From positions 16,658,311-16,722,310 of the forward strand of contig NC_060904.1 of NCBI RefSeq assembly GCF_014805685.1: a stretch of 64,000 bases of DNA, written 5' to 3'. The notes beneath the pieces are model-generated. The model was not told the DNA's origin. It saw only the letters and a program-made list of their open reading frames with translations, and searched no databases. Below are positions 43,701-54,643 of the stretch, piece by piece. Each line of letters opens with the position of its first letter. The stretch's first letter is position 1. This DNA comes from Silurus meridionalis. Taxonomy: Eukaryota > Chordata > Actinopteri > Siluriformes > Siluridae. Made by a program: the position numbers and the translations under genes.

Positions 43701-45599
43701 GTAAATCTCATTTCTTAGTCCGTCTTGTCTCTGGGTTCCTGTCTATTATGCAAGTTTAACAAAATGGTATAAAGTGATTTAAAATTGAAAAAAGCTAAGA
43801 AATAATGTAAATGTAGCAACAGGGACATGCCGCTCTCGCATGCTGAGAACTGCCTTCCTCTTCATCCATACAGTAACTTGCCACAGTAGAATGGTGGACG
43901 ATGTTTGTTTAGCTTTCAACAAATTTTTGGTGGTCTGAAGAATATTTTCCCTGGGTCTGATTGCTTTAGCAAATTAGCTTGTCAAACTGTTCATCACGCA
44001 TGATCATCTCGTAATCTTATTTTAATAACCCTGATCCAGTGTTTAGAATAAACGGCAAATCGGTGCTCTAGCTTTTAAAGTACAGTTAGTTAAACTGCTG
44101 TAAGAAATATATCAGATCAGTATTTAAAAAATATAGATTTTTATTAAATCTGTAATCAGCCTCAGTTCTGATCAAAACTACTAAATATTGCCAATTTATT
44201 TAGTGATGTCACAGATATGGGGAAAAAAGAACACATAAAATGACTTAATTTTTATATAAAAAGTGATTGTGGACTGGATTTCTTTCTTTTACCATTTATC
44301 ACAGTCTTGGATGTGTCAAAGATTAGTAACTAAACTGACTTTTATTCATTGTTAGGTTTTGTGCAGCATCAGATTAAATTATTTTCTTCCTGATTTATTG
44401 CTTGTGGCTGTTTTTCCCCATTATATGGTGTAATATGTTGGGTTTTGTGGAAAAAATAACTATAATTCTGTTTAGATTCTCTCAGCTGTCCACCTCCTAT
44501 GTCCACCCTGTGGTGCTTAATGCTTTTTTAACTGGCAATACCCCTCATGATGATGATGCCGACCTGTGCCATCTGCAGTCTCATGGGACTGCAGATAAGC
44601 ACCACATCAGACATAAGCTCCTAGATAAGATCTGCATCCAGACCTTCCTCGATTACTTCTTGTCACTTCTTGCAATAATTATCCAAGGATATCCAGAGAC
44701 AAAGCTTTTGTCTGCACTGATATTCCCATTTTTAGTATGGTGTAATAAATCCAAGGGTACACAAGGACAGACAGTATTTCTACCAGAGGTTGTCAACTGG
44801 TGCTCAGGATTCTGGTCTTGTAAAGCATTATCAACAAAATACCAATCAATGAACTACACACTGCTGGTTAAGCACTAGTTGAAGGTAACATATCAACATT
44901 TAATCATGCTAGGTTAAACAATGCTACGCTTCAAAATCCTAAAATACAATAGCTTTATTGCTAACTGTGAACTCCGTTCATAATCTCTAGAATGACTCTT
45001 GTATTTGTGAAAGTCAGTTTCTAATGATCCACTGATATTTTTTGAAGAGTTTGCTCATCACACTGGGGAAGCCGGAGGCTTTGATCATATTAGACGTGCT
45101 GTAAAACCTGTAAGATATATGCACTCGATATAGGCTGGCATTAATGAAGTCTTATGATGAGCCGTCTTGGGTATTCTGTAGGAGAGCAGTAATAGTTTCA
45201 GTCAGGACGTGCTGTAAGAGTAACAGACTGTAACTTCAGCCTCTGATCTACATTTTGTACTTTTCTGGCAAAAGCCTTGAGGCGAAAATCTACTGTCACT
45301 GAGGCTGAATTCAGCAGAAAATCTCATCTTCATCCCTTGGGTAGGAGATGATGGCAGGCAATCCCAGGACACCAACATATACAAATGTTCACCACTAGGA
45401 GAAATTCTGTCTAGCTCATTTGTATACCTTCATGGTTTTGCAACTGGACACCCCCCAAAAAAACAAAAAGCAAAATCACAGAAACTTGGAGAACATGTGC
45501 AACTTAAATAAAGACAGTAGCATATGCTAAGAATTAAAACAAGGACCAGGCTCAGTCTCTCTCCGAAATGGTAACTCTACCTGCCATAATACCACATAG
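43701..45599. other. Unique DNA with an unidentified 158-codon frame
   Basis: AT-rich, with no repeat family recognised. A plus frame is open from 44402 to 44878. It has hydrophobic segments but nothing I can place. A perfect 10-bp stem with a 6-base loop (ATCTGCAGTC...GACTGCAGAT) lies at 44571-44596 within it. I do not call a gene. Confidence 0.3.
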
Positions 45600-45604
45600 A
45601 AATA

Positions 45605-45950
45605 CACTTATGGACAAAAGTACTTGCACACCTGACCATCATACCCATTTGGTTCTTCTCTAAGCTGTCACCACAAGCACTCTGCTGCATTACAATGTTC
45701 CTTCACTAGAAATAAGAGGCCCATACCCTGTTCCAGCATGATAATGCCTTGGTGCACAAAGCAAAATCCATGAGGACATAGTAAAGACACAAAGACGACC
45801 TTTTAGGAAAACTGGACCTGGAACTTTTTTATCCAACATCAGTGAACACTGATCTCCACAGCAAGGCCTGAATCTAATGGAAAGCCTTCCTTGAAAAGTA
45901 GAGCTTTTTCAAACAGTAAAGGGAATTTGATCTGGATGGGGCTCTTTATT
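45605..45950 (+). mobile_element. Tc1-like relic (T1, canonical subtype)
   Basis: The left end has ACTTATGGACAAAAGTACTT. The CTGTTCCAGCATGATAATGC block (FQHDNA) lies at about 45728, and a CCAACATCAGTGAACACTGA segment lies near 45834. The C-terminal GGAAAGCCTTCCTTGAAAAG segment (DSLPRR equivalent) lies at about 45879. The SPDLNPIE region is partly deleted. Confidence 0.8.
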
Positions 45951-45960
45951 AAGTGGAATC

Positions 45961-46228
45961 ATTTAATTTACTTTATTTCCTTTTTTTTAACAAGCTTCAG
46001 GATAAAAATTTCTGCACTTCAATGCACCCCGACTCAATAGAAAAAGAGATTTTGGGATGCTGTGACACTTTTCATGGAGACATGGAGAAAGCTATTGTTA
46101 CTTGATTGAAAAAAAAGTCAAAGACGTCCTGTCTTTAAATGTTGTTCAAGAATTTTGTGGTGACTAAATTCAGGAAACCATCATTTGCTACCTTTTTGAA
46201 GTTGTTTTTTATTTATTTGTATTTTTTT
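45961..46228. other. No recognisable feature
   Basis: Unique AT-rich sequence. Confidence 0.4.
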
Positions 46229-46466
46229 TTAACCTCCTACGACCTGGAGGTTCACATACGTCGACATTGTGCACAATGGTGTCTTTATTGTTTTCTGTAG
46301 ATACAGACCGAGTGTCCACATAAGTGACATCATTTTTTTCCAAGAAGAGCTTCATGTTCAAAGAAAATATATGGTTATTATAATTATTGGTTCTTCCTAA
46401 CCCCAAAAATAACTGGAAGAAATCTAAAATGCAAGCCAAACCAAAGCTCAGGTCTTAGGAGGTTAA
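46229..46466. mobile_element. piggyBac-type MITE with TTAA duplications
   Basis: TTAA at 46229-46232 and at 46463-46466 flank a 230-bp body. The ends are CCTCCTACGACCTG on the left and CAGGTCTTAGGAGG on the right, inverted repeats of 14 bp with one mismatch. TTAA duplication is the hallmark of the piggyBac superfamily. The interior has no transposase, so this is nonautonomous. The 76-codon minus frame inside it is incidental. Confidence 0.88.
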
Positions 46467-47638
46467 TGCTGCCCATTTAAATCTACAGTACTGTCCATCA
46501 AAATGTAACACCAGAACCCATCTCCAGTGCAGTAACTTGTCTTAAAAAACATACTCTGCAAAATACATATAGAATTTAGTTTAGTCTCTTTTCTAGATAT
46601 AAATGAATCAGAATTTCACCTGGGATTTTCACAGTGAACCTCTGTGTTATAATATTCGCTCGATCTTTTATTTACACTCACACACTGACTGTAGTAGGGA
46701 GCTGAATGCATTAAAGTGTTCAAACCACATGAAAGGGACTTAATAGCAAGTATGGGACACAAGGTCAAGTGCAAAGGCAGGTTTATTTCTTCCTCCACAT
46801 TCAAATGAATACACAGGCTAACGCCATGGTGTAAATAAACCTCTGTACGTTAACAAGCTAAGACAAGTAATGGGGTGACTTTGCACAAAAAAGTGCTTGT
46901 CTTAGCCTGAAATTAAACCGGTACAGCCTCTACATTCACACGTAAACACTTTCTGTCGAGCTATTTATAGGTCCAATAGCACTGTTATCATGATCTTAAA
47001 GGAAGTAAAACACCGGCTGCAGCTTGCACTCTGTAAATGATAAAAAAGTGTGAGTAGAAGTGCAAAAAACATGGAATAACATGACACTAATGTGCAGTGT
47101 GACTGGATTGGATGTCATCAGACACTGTCATTGTTTTTACAGATGAGACAAAACACTGCACTTCCCCACAAAAAACACAATATTCAGAAATACCAGACAA
47201 TACTAACTAACCCTACAAGTGGTGGTGTTCAGTCCAGCACACCTATTTCTGTGAAATGTTACATGCTAGGCTTTTGCACTAGCTATGCTCTCGGATTAGC
47301 AACACAAACTAACTGTATAAGCAGAGCTCATTAGTACATAGCTATTTTCTTTTACACTTTATTATTTTTAATACATATTCTTATTCTCATTAAATGTCAT
47401 ATGACAGAAGAAAGATATGGAAGTTTTGAGGATGTTTTTCCATTGCAGGTAAAAATTAAGCTAAGAGTGAAGATTGCTGAAAGAAATCTTGTATGGACTT
47501 GTTGATTGAAAGTCTTGGCCCACATACGTGTTTTGTCGCCTACCAGAGTCGCTAAAATATTGACTGAAGAATTTACACATGTACATAACACAAGTAAAAT
47601 GCAATTATATATGGTGCAAAAGTTTGCGCCTCCCAATG
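46467..47638. other. No recognisable feature
   Basis: 1.2 kb of unique sequence. Short frames only. Confidence 0.38.

Positions 47639-47667
<29 letters not shown>
47639..47667. repeat. Poly(T) run
   Basis: Twenty-nine consecutive T. The preceding GCAAAAGTTTGCGCCTCCCA resembles the end of a fish nonautonomous transposon related to the MITE at 29715, but the partner end is not found. Confidence 0.9.
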
Positions 47668-47672
<5 letters not shown>

Positions 47673-48117
47673 AAAATTAACATCCGGTTTAATTTTACAA
47701 TTTTATGAATCTCAAAGTTTTAAACATTAAAATGTGGACATATTCTGCAACTAGACAAAATAAACAGAAAAAATGTTTAAAGAAGCTAAAAATTGTTGAA
47801 ATTGTATTATTATTATTACATGCTGCAATGGCACATGTAGTTTTCTGTTTTTCTTTTTTTTTTTTATATTTTTCCCTTTCATCCTGGCTTTCTCTAATCG
47901 CATGTGGTGTTTATGAAAGAGAATTTGCTGCACCAATCCAGGATGCAGATCTCACGAGAGGCAGGGTTTCCAGGATTATATCACCATCATAGAAGCAAAA
48001 AAGAGAGATGGTGGAGGGTGTTAAGATAATTTTGAAAACCAAATTTGTAAACAAGTAGTTTGGTAGCATAGACTTCTCTTTTTGTATATTTCCTTCCTAA
48101 CTGTACACCACAGGCCA
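47668..48117. other. No recognisable feature
   Basis: AT-rich unique sequence. Confidence 0.4.
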
Positions 48118-48266
48118 GGAAGGTGGTGGCATTGGACTTTGGATCAGCCGGGTCACAAGCTTAAATCCCAGCACCACCAGCTGCCACTGCTGGGCTCTTG
48201 AGCAAGGCTCTTAACCCTTTACAGCTCAGTTCTGGATCAGTGCATCTGCCAAATGCAACAAAAGTA
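48118..48266 (+). mobile_element. SINE-A copy, shortened
   Basis: AAGGTGGTGGCATTGGACTT head, then AATCCCAGCACCACCAGCTG, TGCTGGGCTCTTGAGCAAGG and a tail CAGTGCATCTGCCAAATGCA. Internal deletions are present in the head and tail. Confidence 0.86.
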
Positions 48267-49128
48267 ATGCCAACCTGCTGTTCATACTATTCCTGAACAC
48301 ATAGTAGTTAAGGCATGCCTCTTCATTCCGTCCTGTGGTATTCCTGTGTATAGACGCATTAGGGTTAAATGCGACGGATACCTGAAGTATTTGTGGATAT
48401 TTGCTTTTGTATAGGTAGGTATTCATTTTATTTCCCTCGTTTTGGCACCTTTTTAGAGTCCACCTCTGCTATTCATCTCTTTTCTGTTGCATTCCAGCCA
48501 TTCTTGCTGTTTGATTCTCTTTTTCTCTTCTTATTTTGTTGCGTATTTAGTCCTGTTTATGATCATTTTTAAATTTTTATTATAAGGTTTGTTCGTTTTC
48601 TTTCAGCTACAATCACAAAAACATGTTACACCTGTTGCGCTATATGTTAAAATGAGAACATAACTGTTCCAGGCTTTGTTTTAAGTAGGGGTGGTGCTTC
48701 TTTCTGGGTTAGAAAAAAAAAATCAGAAATTTCGTTGTATGGCTTATTTTTTGTGTAATTTTTTTCAAACATATATTTAAATTCTATCTTTCATAATGTT
48801 CAAAATTTGTGGTCTGCCACTCTAAATTGCACGTGAAATAGTGAGTACAATCACGTTTGGGTTGGTGGCAGAACCTTGTGTGTGTGCATGCTTATTATTC
48901 TGATGCTGTGCAACCATAAATCCTATTGAATTTTGTCTCAGCTGCATTTGGAGGTCCTAAAGGTCATTAGAAATTCACCAGAGGTGCTCTGTAGAGATTA
49001 AGTGTGAAATATGAAATTGTCCACCATTTGCAAATATGCACTATTCACTTCCTAGTAGAGTAATCCCCCTCCTCCGGTTGCCATATGGGAGAAGGATGGA
49101 AATTGGGTAAAAAGGGTTGGCATTGTGT

Positions 49129-49130
<2 letters not shown>
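48267..49130. other. No recognisable feature
   Basis: Unique sequence with modest T-rich parts. Confidence 0.4.

Positions 49131-49190
<60 letters not shown>
49131..49190. repeat. (CA)n microsatellite
   Basis: A pure AC/CA run of 30 units, preceded by GTGTGT, which can pair with it. Confidence 0.97.
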
Positions 49191-49192
<2 letters not shown>

Positions 49193-49914
49193 CTCTTCTC
49201 CTTCTGACTGATCTATGTGCAGCTGGAAGCATACAGTGTATGAAGTGCTCACGTTTCTTCTCAGCATCAGAGGACAGAGTGAGCTAATTTTTCCCACTTC
49301 TAGCTGCATAATGGAATCTGCAGCCCTCCTTGGTGGCTGCTCGACCAGCCATCGCAGATTAGCCGCAATTAATCTTAGTTAAGAGATGCCGGGGAGTGCT
49401 GAATGCCCGTCTTTGCTGATGAGGTCGAGCGAACACAGGAAACTAATAAATGGCAAAGAGCATCGAGTCCGATAGGACAGCGAGTCACAAACACAGCCTT
49501 GTGTTTGTCATGATCAGGGATCAGTCAGCGTGATGCAACATGCTTGCTTGTCCCTTTACCTAATGGTCTCTCACTTTTTCTATTTTTTCCCCCTCAAACA
49601 CACACATGAATCCAGGCTTTGCTATCACTCATTCTCCCTTCAGTTATTCTCCTGCTGTTCCTGAGAGACTTCCATGCCCCCAGCCCCCAACACAATTCTG
49701 CTCATGTCTAGACCATGAATCTACAATGAGATTGCAGTGCACATTAATCAGATTTATGTAATTATCAACAAACATGATAACCGCCTTATAGAATGATGAT
49801 AATGGTTATCTGCTTGTCATGAGATTAACATGAAGGTCTGTCCTGCATTTCAGTCTTGTGGTTTTGTGTATACATTAGTCGTAATGGTAGCCTAAATTGG
49901 TCTAACTTTTAAAT
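49191..49914. other. Unique DNA with candidate conserved element at 49320-49500
   Basis: The block 49320-49500 is GC-richer, repeat-free and contains GCCGCAATTAATCTTAGTTA and ACTAATAAATGGC words. The remainder is ordinary. No gene is recognised. Confidence 0.35.
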
Positions 49915-50690
49915 AGTGGCAGGCCATCAGGGCCAGCAAGGTTTTTTCTGCTGGACATATTTGCATGAATATGTATTCAATTATTCCCAGTAGTCTATTC
50001 TTTATTTCATAGCATTCTCTCACCTGCACCGCTTCCTGTAGTGTCTGCTTATAGTTTCTTTCCAATCAGATTTCAGCCATCACATCACGTGTTGCCAGAG
50101 TCGAAATTCACTTTGGGCATTCAAATTCAGCAGCTTCAAATTCATAACATTTAAGCTATTGCTTTACCCAAACAGATTTTTAGTTGTCAGTGCCAGGGCC
50201 CTCTAACAGGCATGCAACTGTGTTGGCATTTTCACATGTTGGTTGGCTGTTCAGAGAGCTCACTAGTCAGAGCTCACAAACCGCATCTGTAGCAAACTGA
50301 GTGACTGAGGAGAAGAATGTTTACAAGACTGATGTTTCATGTAAAGATGGACATTGTGAGGAAAGGTCGGCCAAAATTTTTCAAAACGATTGTTAAGCTT
50401 TTTTATAAACCATTGATACTTTTGCATTTTCTTTCCTGTAGAATCTGCACAAAAACACACAATTTGCCTTATTTTCAAATCCCCAGGAAAACTGTAATGC
50501 TTATGATCATGTTCATTGGGTTTCTTGCCTCAGTAATGACACTGTTTGAGAGTCCTGTATGTGACGCAGAGCTCTGTTATACTGCGTTTCTGTATAATAT
50601 TGATGTTAATGATGGTATTAAGAGGTGGACTTATTAAGGCAAGACACCACTGAAGGCCAAGGTGTGAAACGTAAGACCAGTCACTGCTAT
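49915..50690 (+). mobile_element. hAT-like element relic (H copy 3)
   Basis: It shares CCAATCAGATTTCAGCC, TCAGAGCTCACAAACCGCAT and the GGTATTAAGAGGTG/CACTGAAGGCC 3' segment with copy 1, and its 5' part with copy 2. After a leader, an ATG at 50348 opens MDIVRKGRPKFFKTIVK, in a position equivalent to the ATGGAC of copy 2, so this is likely the start of the original transposase. It lacks the catalytic region. The terminal parts TAGTGGCAGGCCATCAGGGC (left) and CAGTCACTGCTA (right) may be the ends. Confidence 0.68.
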
Positions 50691-53059
50691 CAACCAATGA
50701 AAAATCGCAACACCTTAAGACTGTGATGATGGTGATGGTTTAAGACCAGTAAACAAATCCTGGTCTATATACAGACACAAAAGTGGATATGGAACCCGTA
50801 TAACCAAGCTAGCAGGACTAAGCCTGGGGTGTTCGTTGTCATGATCCTAAAATGTCATGGTAGAAAATGTCACAACATAACCACAACAAAAAGGTCACTT
50901 CACTCTGGTTATATCAGATGAAACATTTTTATAACCGATAGCTAAAGATTTATAATTAAATGTTGAAGTTGAGCAAAATTGCTTGCATAGCTATTACACA
51001 ATTACTGCATTATTACTTTTTTTATATAAATACATAACCTCTAAAGCAGGTTGTAAACTCTTCCGTCTGTACATTTCAACGTGCAATATTTGACTTTTTA
51101 CTCCAATACTTTGTATTGAGAACGTAAATGAAGAAGCTGTGGAGAACCTATTCAGGCTTCTGGTTTGAGTGTGTACTGTATGTGCATTGAGAAAGTTCTC
51201 TCACTGTCTGTGTGCAAAAAACCTTTTCCCTATAAAGGTCTGATGTGCAGGAGAATGGAACACTGAACTGCATCCATTATTCACATGGAGTTCCTATGGA
51301 TCACTACTTTCACTTTTCATACCGAAGTCCGTTCAAAAGTGGGAACTTTTGTACTCGAGGAGAAATCTTAAAGGAGGAGTTGCGTTGTGCAATATTTCAG
51401 CCGTTGTGGGATTAAGTAAATTTTATCAAAGACAGAATTGGTGTACTTAATTTTTTACTGCAGTTGACCAAGAAAAACCAAGAAACTTTTTTTTTGACAA
51501 ATACCAGATGTTTAACTGCACTGATTTACCTGTAGCTTTATTTTACATTTGAATGTATATTAAAGATGAAGAAATCAGGACTGCTTTGTTCATATTTAGC
51601 TTTAATATATTCAGTTTGAATGTCTCTTAATTAGATGTGATGGAAGTGTAGAACAAAATACGTCAAAGCAAATTTTCGATTCAGAACTAATGACCAGTCC
51701 CTTGATCAAATTATTCCCCATTCTTCTACAGAAATAGATGTTTATTTAATGATTTTGTGTGTATGTGTGTGCTGATAGCTTTTATGTATACAAAACAATG
51801 TCTCGCTTGGTAACTATGAAAAATTACTGTATTGATACATGATGATGCATTCTACCTTTCCATTACTCTGATTTCACAACAGCATTTTACACTCCCTCGC
51901 TCTCTCTCTTTCTCTCTGGCATTTTGTTTTCATGTAGGAGTCTTTCTTGTATATAATTTTTTTGCTTATGGCAGGAAGAATTTCAGCCTTGTAGGGAAAA
52001 CCTGTTGGTCACAAACAAAATTTGAAGTCAGAGGTGTGACAGGGTCAGGTAAGGATGATGAAGTGCCCTCTGGGTTCATTTCCTTGCTTTGAAAAAAAAA
52101 AGAGAAAAAGATAGAATAAAAGCTTTTTCAGGGTAAGAGCTTGCATTGTTTGGGATACAAGTTGTTCTTTGTGTTGTATGACATTCTGCAGTCATTTCTT
52201 CCACTGACTGTGTGTCCCCAACTAAGGATTTACATAGTCGAATTAGATTTGTCTAATTAGAAGTCTTGCCTACAGTTGACTTATAGAGCAATCGTTGTGT
52301 GTTTGAGGGATGATGACACCAGGTTGTCAACAAGTGGGTAAGAAAACCTTTATTGCCTTTCGCACACAATAACAGCTTTCTAATAAAGCGATCATAACTG
52401 CCTGTTGAGTAATCGATGAAACTGACCATGTCTTTTTACCTTTTTAAAGTCGAAATAAAAGGCAATGTGGATGAACATTCGTAAAACGTTTCCTCATAAC
52501 ATTTTAAAGCCACAGTGTACAGAACACACAGATATTCAAGAAAATGTATACAAATATTTTGGATCAATAAACCTAAAAGATTACAAAAATAAAACGCCAC
52601 ACTGCAGACAGGATTTGCATTTCATGTGCTGGCAAATCGAATTTAATCGGCTAAATTGCCTGTTTAATTGAGCTCGAAGTACAGTGCAACATCAACGCAC
52701 CGCTAAACAATTAAAAGTAGTTCCATTAGCTCTTAGTAAAACCAGACATTGAGCACCCCATATAATCAAAATGGGATGATCCTCGCTTCATAACACCTAT
52801 ATGAAGATTTCCCTGTGAGAATGCGTCGAGGGGTCACCCCTACTAGTGACCAAGCTGCTGAACTTTAGAACTATTTGGAGATGTGGTTTGGGAGTCCATG
52901 CATAATGCATTATTCTGTCTCATTAGCAAGACCTTTCTACTTGACCTGGTTAGATTCTGGCATGAAGTGTTCATCTTGGATTCTGGGTTCAGTTATGGAC
53001 ACATTAGAACACGTTAGAAATTTATATTGGCAATGGTGGCTCTCACTGCCAGCATGCCC
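50691..53059. other. Long unique stretch without recognised features
   Basis: 2.4 kb of AT-rich DNA. Small CT-rich tract near 51896. Frames of 68-86 codons show no homology that I recognise. Confidence 0.38.
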
Positions 53060-53404
53060 ATTTAAACTATCCTATAAGTCCTCGTTCGGCATCTGCACAC
53101 TGCACCTTATATTGTCATAATCATTACTACTGTTTTTGGTCCATTTTACCTTCAATACAAGTTGTACATTTTAATTCCTTTTTTTTATCTTTTTTAATAC
53201 CACCATATTGTTATTATATATTTTCTCACATTTTTTTCTTACTTATTGTTATATATTTTTATATTTTCTCATATCTTTTTTTCCTTCATTCTTTAGTTAA
53301 AGACCTTTTACTTATTGCACAATTTCTGAGCCGCTGATCAGATTTTCCTGTGCAAGTTGTATTCTTCAGTTGTACCTTGCGTGTAACAAATAAATCTTGA
53401 AAAA
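53060..53404 (+). mobile_element. Probable LINE 3' tail
   Basis: CATCTGCACACTGCACCTTA, T-rich sequence, TTATTGCACAATTTCTGAGC, then GTACCTTGCGTGTAACAAAT followed by AAATCTTGAAAAAAG. This order (TTGCACAA, GTAACAAATAAA, A-rich end) is typical of fish LINE 3' untranslated regions. Confidence 0.55.
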
Positions 53405-53489
53405 AGAAATCTCCTACTTTCTTGTATATAGTATTGAGGTGCTTTTTAGATCTCTGATCTCCTAAAGGGACTCATTTTCATGAATGATA

Positions 53490-53775
53490 AGGGCATGATA
53501 GCACAGTGTGTAGTGTTGCTACCTCACCTTGGTTACATCCAGAGCTCAGTATACACTTTTTCCCTGTGTTTATGGGCATTTTTTTTCAGGTTCTTAAGTT
53601 ATCTCCTACCTCAGTCTATAGGCTACTCTAAATGGCACCTGTGCAGTGTGAATGTGTGTGTGTGTGTGTGTGTGCATTCTGATCTCAATATAGTACCATT
53701 CCTGCTCATTGTCTCCTGGGACAGGCTCCAGATTCTGACCAGGATAAAGGGATTACTTAAGATGAGCAGATAAAA
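53490..53775 (+). mobile_element. tRNA-derived SINE of a third type, with internal (GT)n
   Basis: A head-like part (ATAGCACAGTGTGTAGTGTT, GCTACCTCACCTTGG) precedes a body with GGCTACTCTAAATGGCACCT. A GT run lies at 53653-53672, and the tail contains CTGGGACAGGCTCCAGATTC and GACCAGGATAAAGGGATTAC. The layout matches the common teleost SINE with GGATAGGCTCCAG near its 3' end. Confidence 0.75.
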
Positions 53776-54087
53776 GTGAGTTAGGTGAAGCGATTACTGC
53801 CACCTCAGACTTTTCAAGACAAGAAGACTTGAGTGTTTTTTAGCCTGTGTTCGGTATTCTAGGCTTGTTGGGGGGGATTTTTAATTGTAGGATTGCTTCC
53901 AAAAGCTTGTGGATTAAGTGCACACTCAATAGGGTCACATTAACATGTTTGTGTCTTCCATTTTGCAAGATGAAATTTTTACTTTATTTTGCATTCATGG
54001 CATTAGATCCTGCAAGAATACATGCAAATGTATAATAAAAAAAACAACAACAATGTTCTTACTTGGACCACAAATATAAACAAATTA
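53776..54087. other. No recognisable feature
   Basis: Unique spacer. Confidence 0.4.
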
Positions 54088-54643
54088 CAGGTACTGTCAG
54101 AGTTACGATGGTTCGACTTACGATTTTTTTTATCTTACAATGACTATAGAAATACGACAAGTTTCACGTAGCAAAGGTAGCAGCCAATATGCGGCATGAT
54201 ACATTGGGATGATACATGTTCCCCCTTGTGAGATGCCTTACTCCTGCCAGCGGTCAACAGAGTTCAGTTGTCTCTGAACACCGGGAAAATTAGCTAAACA
54301 AATTAGTTCGCAATTCCGCGATAAACCGGGGGCGCCAGATTCATACAGCGGTAAAGCAGAGGAGTACTGTACTTTAAAACCTTGTTTCCATCTATTGGCG
54401 TGTTACAAAACTAGTCTCAACTTTTTGGTACCACCTCGTGTATACTGTAAAGTTACAGTAGTATAAATTGCTCCATTTTGCTGAATTATGTACTATAATT
54501 TATTAACTTATTAACAAATGACAGTATACTACCCCATACTGATCAGAATTCTTTAAGACTCCTGGGTAGGCTTGGCCGTTTTTCAACTTAAGTTACAATG
54601 AGGTCATCATAAAGCATTTCCACTGTTAGTCGAGGACTACCTG
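54088..54643. mobile_element. Tigger/pogo-like MITE
   Basis: The left end is CAGGTACTGTCAGAGTTACG followed by ATGGTTCGACTTACGA. The right end on the complement is CAGGTAGTCCTCGACTAACA. These are diverged inverted ends of the kind seen in Tigger/pogo-type Tc1/mariner elements (CAGGTAGTCCTCGACTTACG). TA precedes the left end, but the right TA is not visible. The interior (556 bp total) holds no transposase. Confidence 0.65.

Noticed and set aside
44402..44878. 158-codon plus-strand frame as a possible gene
   Set aside because: It lies in AT-rich DNA, has no recognisable domain and no promoter or splice evidence, and contains a hairpin. It was kept only as a note.
53145..53404. Gene 3' end with AATAAA polyadenylation signal
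   Set aside because: The arrangement matches a LINE 3' tail. No upstream coding region is visible.
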